A DNA stretch of 64,000 nucleotides from Apostichopus japonicus. Taxonomy: Eukaryota; Echinodermata; Holothuroidea; Aspidochirotida; Stichopodidae. Shown here piece by piece: positions 60,153 to 64,000 of this stretch. The notes under the pieces are model-generated. The model searched no databases and was not told the DNA's origin. It worked only from the letters and a program-made list of their open reading frames with translations. The translations under genes and the position numbers were made by a program. Each line of letters begins with the position of its first letter. The stretch's first letter is position 1. The stretch covers positions 24,432,564-24,496,563 of the forward strand of contig NC_092571.1 of the NCBI RefSeq assembly GCF_037975245.1. Direction: 5' to 3'.

Positions 60153-60805
60153 TGTGCGCGGATGTTTGTCTTCTCACAGCAGGAACGGACACTATTGTTT
60201 CACCTTTTTGCATTGTCATGACGATAGGTTGAAAACGTCTCGAATATCATCAAATATGTCCCTGCCAAGATGTGGGTAGTTTAATCATGCCTTAAAGCAG
60301 CTTTGTCAAGTTCACTTTGATCATTCTTTTTTTTTTTTGTCATCATGATGGTTTGCTTTTCGTTACAACACAATTTTACTAACTTTGATAGGCAAGTTTA
60401 ATATCAAGAAGTGAGGCTATAAAGCTTGCAACTAATTTTCAAGTTGATTTTAACTGTGACTAACTGAACTGTACAACTGAAGGAATTATCCATTGCATGT
60501 CTGTGAGAGAAACTGTTGAGGATGAGAAAAAAAAAAGAAATATTATACAGGTGGTGGGTGGTAATGTTGTGAATAATTGCACTCAGAAAGTCAGGGATTT
60601 GGGGGGAGGGTGGGCGGGGAAAGATGGAATTAGGGGCCAATGGAAGCACCATTGAGGTACATTTCAAAAGATATGAATCAGCTTCACAACAATATTGTAA
60701 AGTAGAATGTCTACCACATGAAAAGGTTTGATCCAAGTGTGGTGCTTTTTTTTCTTTGAATGATTTGTGGTCAAGTTTATCTTTCAAATTCTTTTAACTT
60801 AATGC

Positions 60806-60846
60806 CCTCTTACAATCCTTTCCTTTCCTGTTTTGATTCTTTTCAG
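60806..60846 (+). promoter_or_regulatory. 3' splice site: polypyrimidine tract and AG acceptor
   Basis: A pyrimidine-rich run (CCTTTCCTTTCCTG, then TTTTGATTCTTTTCAG) ends in CAG directly before the conserved exon. A TTTAACTTAAT word just upstream could hold the branch-point adenosine. This is what a strong animal acceptor looks like and it supports the exon boundary at 60847. Confidence 0.75.
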
Positions 60847-60997
60847 CGAGAAGTTGCTCAACAGAAGCTGATGAAGGCGAGGGAGCTCTCAGCGAGATGT
60901 GATCAAACCAGGATGCTTGACCTACGTCTAAAGTTTTTAAATCAAGCCAAGCAGTATTTCGGTGTCCCTTATAAAAAGAAATACCACGAGCCAGGGT
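60847..60997 (+). CDS. Internal coding exon of an uncharacterised animal protein
   Basis: A 151 bp exon lies between a strong CAG acceptor and a GTAAGT donor at 60998. The phase is 0 at the start and 1 at the end. It encodes 50 full residues, starting REVAQQKLMKARELS and ending AKQYFGVPYKKKYHEPG. The first part reads as an amphipathic charged helix (Q, K, R, E with spaced L and A). The end is an aromatic and basic motif, YFGVPYKKKYHEP, with a strongly protein-like composition unlike the chance frames around it. YFGVPY followed by a KKYHEP-type stretch reminds me of a conserved uncharacterised animal family in which a cysteine-containing, possibly NlpC/P60-like segment follows. That recollection is unverified. 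No downstream partner exon was found before the window end, so the next intron is probably over 3 kb. The reading frame continues open upstream into the intron to an ATG at 60760, but the splice site argues that this part is not translated. Confidence 0.75.
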
Positions 60998-61729
60998 GTA
61001 AGTATTTTTGGGAGGAACTCATGTTTAGGAAGAAATATGATATACTGTAGAAATGCTACCAGCCAATTTAGGTAACATTATAAATACCTTCTTTTTTTTT
61101 CCTTTCTAAAAATTTCACTATTCAGTGTATTTTCTACAATCTAGTGATAGTTAATTACCAATAAAAGAAAGGTAATTAAAACCATACTCTGTAAAGTACT
61201 TCAGACCGTTCAAAATCTCACCAGGAATAAATTAAGGCAAAAGAAAAGTAATAATCATTAAAATAAAAAAAAATTAAAAAAACCCATTGTTTAAATATCT
61301 TGCACATTGTTTCTTTTTCCTCCATCAGAGTAAACGGTAGATATCTAACTTTGCGGTAACAGTACCCAGATCCATATGCTGTTTATAGCTAAGGATGAGA
61401 ATGCCACATTAAAGGAATGAATCTGTTGCCGCTGTATGCAGAGGGCGGCATTGATTTTATTTTTAAATCAGGGAATATGTTGAGGCAAGATTAGCTGAGA
61501 GAATACCTTTAAGTAGAACCTTGAGTGGGTTTGATAATTCAACCACAAGATTTCTTGGCTAGTTGTCAGAGGTCTATCAACATGGTGTGAATATTTTACA
61601 GCTGGGTCAAAGTTACAGTCCAATGCAAAATACACTTTTAATCAGGTAACAGCTCCTATGGTAATTAAAATTGTTTTAAAATATCTGGAAAGACAAAATA
61701 TCATTCTTCTAATGTTTATTATGATCACC
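60998..61729. other. Intron sequence downstream of the exon, no further exon seen
   Basis: Begins with the GTAAGT donor. AT-rich with A and T runs and no second exon. Confidence 0.5.
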
Positions 61730-62345
61730 TCAGGCAGAAATTTAGTCTTGATATGTCATTATTCCTAGATTACCTAAATTCTCTTTTATTTGGACTTCCT
61801 GAGTTCCAATTTCGGAAAACTTAAAAAAGATTCAAAATACTGCAGCACAAATAGTCAAAGGGTCGAGCGTAGAGTAGTTGTCATCCCACCCCACTTCTAT
61901 AGGATCTTCACTGGCTTCATATTGACTTTCGAGTTCAAAATGCGAGTTCAAAATACGAGTTAAAAAGCTCAAAATACTCCTACTTGCATTTAGTGCTCAT
62001 GCTTTACAACAGCCTGTGTATCTCGCTAACCTTCTATCATCTTACCTTCCTGTACGCACGTTGGACAAGCAAATCATACCTCTGTGTATCTAAACCTTGT
62101 GTGAAGGCTGATTCAGAAGTTTTACTTACTCTGCCGCAAGCCTTTGGAATCAGTTACCAGACCGTCTTCGAACTTGTTCTAAATCTATCCACTTTTAAGA
62201 TTTTACTGAAGACTCAATTTGTCTGTCGTGAATTTCAGTGTGTTGATGCTTTCCACTTTGTGAAGCACCATGGGCAGTTACTCATTTTCTGGAGTGGCAC
62301 TATATCAATCTACACTATTATTATTATTATTATTATAATAAAAAA
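61730..62345 (+). pseudogene. Decayed L2/CR1-type LINE, reverse-transcriptase C-terminus and 3' end
   Basis: Pieces of a LINE ORF2 C-terminus appear in order but in shifting frames: DYLNSLLFGLPE (about 61768), LKKIQNTAAQIVKGSS (about 61821), LHWLHIDFRVQ (about 61907), then KILLLAFSAHALQQPVYLANLL and a PVRTLD block. SAASLWNQLPDRLRT and an LLKTQF block follow. This matches the familiar L2/CR1 layout: LDYCNxLLxGLP, LQxxQNxAARxV, LHWLPIxxRIxYK, a KxLLLxFK...PxYLxxLL block, then SxxxxLWNxLP and FKxxLKTxLF. Stops and frameshifts break it. It ends at a TTATTATTATTATTATTATAA tail typical of this group. It lies in the presumed intron after the 60847 exon, in the same orientation. The 122-codon frame at 61984-62352 is a mixture of these frames, not a gene. 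Confidence 0.88.
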
Positions 62346-63760
62346 AGTTTAAAAAAAATGAGTGCTAATGGTTTTTAAGATATTCACCGTTAATATGCTA
62401 CATCTTTGAAATGCTCCTTTAAGGCCAAATTGATCGACGATGACGTTGGCTCATCAGTGATTGCACCCTTCAGTCTTAATATTAATCAATTGTTATATAA
62501 ATTTGAATATTTCAAAGAAATTGTTTTCTTTTAACTCATCATAGTAACAACAGAGCATACCCTTGGAGGAAATTCAACAGCATCTATTCTTCAAAAATGT
62601 GAAATGCCATTGTAAACAATTGTCATTTGACACCTTAAGATTCTCATGTTTCTCATTGTGTTTTGTGGTGAATCTGAGGAACTAACCTAACGATCTATGT
62701 ATTAGGCTAAATATTCCAGTCACTTAATTGATGAACCTTAGCTATAAATTTAAAAGGTTAATTTATTCTCATAACATTTTGAGTGAGATAGAAATGCAAC
62801 CTGGATTGATAGCAGTGGGATTTTTTTTTTCTCTTTTAACAGTTGCACAGCATTTCAAATTTAATATTAAAGTGTCTGATGCATCTTTGAGCTTTCTTGG
62901 GGTGGGATGGTCTGATAAATCGTTAAAGGTCTGCTTATAGACCCCAACTATAGCACGCTATCATGGAAAAGTTTCTTGAGATTTCATAATCGACCTGCCT
63001 TGGTCGTAAAATGACCTCTTTTTACCAATTAGTCTGCAACACCTGCCACATATTTTTTCTTGTATGAGGGTCTTTGTGTGAACGCTGTATCATTAACTAC
63101 ACTGTAGACATGCACATATTTCCACACAGTGTTACACAAAGATCCTACTGGTGTTCAGAAGCTATGCAGGCTCATTGTAAAGCCTCAGGTCGATTTAGGA
63201 CCGTGGCAGGTCAATTACATAATCACAAACTTTCGTAGCTTTAGCGTACGTGCTATTATTGGAGCCAATGAAGCAGATCTTAAGTATTCTTGGGGTGGGA
63301 TGATCTGATGTATCTTTAAGCTTTCGTGGGGGTGGGGGGGGGGGTGGGGAAATGGAATAAAGAGTCTCCAATTTAAACACATGAATAAAATGCAGTTTAA
63401 TATAGAAGAGTACATTTTAGTTCAAGTGTGAGAACATAGCAAAAAATATATAGATTGACATGTTGTCAATAAATCATGTAGGTAACATACTTCAAACAAG
63501 CCTACTACACTTTTATGTTTCAAGAATCAAACATGTCTTTTTTTATAACCCCAAAACATACATGAGATAAGTTACCTTGCTTTTCAAGGATTTTTTTTTT
63601 ACGTGGTTTGAAAATAGATATTATAGTTCTTACGAGACTTGTTGTAAATTTTAGGATTTGCTTGTGTAAATTCTGAGATGAACTTGAATGAATATTTTTA
63701 TTTATTTTTATGATATTTCATAAGTTTTTGTCAAATATTTGTGTGCTGTTCTATATATTG
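62346..63760. other. Non-coding stretch, no gene seen
   Basis: AT-rich. A repeated phrase, TCTTGGGGTGGGAT(G)(G)TCTGAT followed by a TAAA/TTTAAGC stretch, occurs near 62895-62925 and again near 63288-63325. This suggests a small duplicated segment. A G run lies at about 63328-63342. Confidence 0.45.

Positions 63761-63764
<4 letters not shown>

Positions 63765-63801
<37 letters not shown>
63765..63801. repeat. (AT)n microsatellite
   Basis: About seventeen AT dinucleotides, nearly uninterrupted. Confidence 0.9.
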
Positions 63802-63806
<5 letters not shown>

Positions 63807-63843
63807 ACCTTCAAGCTTACCATGCATATTGTGGACCCTAACG

Positions 63844-64000
63844 GGTGAGTGAGTGAGTAAGTGAAACAATGAATGTACAAATGAATGAGTGAATGCTTGA
63901 GTGAGTGAATGAATGAATGAATAATAGAATGAGTGAAGGAATGAATGAATGAGTGAGTGAGTGATTGATTGATTGATTGAGTGGGTGAGTGAGTGAGTGA
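63844..64000 (+). repeat. Tetranucleotide repeat (GAGT/GAAT/GATT)n, cut by the window end
   Basis: A 4 bp period is kept across about 157 bases, with alternating blocks of GAGT, GAAT and GATT. The array continues past the last base of the window, so its full length is unknown. Confidence 0.92.

Noticed and set aside
1-64000. CRISPR arrays, bacterial operons, phage or toxin genes
   Set aside because: No regularly spaced identical repeats with unique spacers, no ribosome-binding-site-led gene runs, and the base composition, introns, SINEs and LINEs are animal-like. The 46-48 bp minisatellite and the 190-197 bp satellite have no spacer structure.

Overview
This is AT-rich, repeat-dense nuclear DNA from an animal. 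It has no operons, ribosome binding sites, bacterial-type gene packing or long unbroken genes. Instead it holds short chance reading frames, microsatellites and minisatellites, tRNA-derived SINEs, decayed LINE reverse-transcriptase ends of the L2/CR1 type, MITE-like inverted-repeat elements and one convincing spliced coding exon. The mix of tRNA-headed SINEs, L2/CR1-type LINE ends, many poly-G/poly-C runs and frequent TACTGTA/TACAGTA words suggests a marine invertebrate, perhaps an echinoderm or other invertebrate deuterostome. The species cannot be fixed from the sequence alone.

Layout. 1-3590: no recognisable gene. 3590-4920: purine-rich tract with a 46-48 bp minisatellite. 9238-9358, 11640-11712 and 17341-17420: single copies of a dispersed repeat whose relatives form a seven-unit satellite of about 190-197 bp at 22264-23615. 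9907-10295: foldback/MITE-like element built from many copies of an ATCTGGCC-type word. 10726-10910: 92 bp tandem duplication. 27567-27882 (minus) and 48735-49022 (plus): two copies of one tRNA-derived SINE. 30030-30730: 5 bp-period microsatellite with a 226 bp higher-order repeat. 39830-39970 and 41107-41237: two diverged copies of an unidentified repeat. 42534-43200: decayed tandem array of about 100 bp units, each carrying an AAAATGGCAGCC-like word. 45600-45720 (minus), 50545-51000 (minus) and 61730-62345 (plus): three LINE 3' ends. 53304-57495: dense cluster of tRNA-like sequences, SINEs and a duplicated MITE-plus-SINE composite. 63844-64000: tetranucleotide repeat running off the window.

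Coding content. The only well-supported coding sequence is an internal exon at 60847-60997 on the plus strand. It has a strong polypyrimidine tract and AG acceptor, a GTAAGT donor, and a protein-like product ending AKQYFGVPYKKKYHEPG. Its partner exons are not identified here; the downstream one is probably beyond the window. A weak candidate first exon lies at 51493-51627. Most of the window is therefore probably intergenic or intronic. I found no coherent multi-gene system; the notable content is repeat biology.
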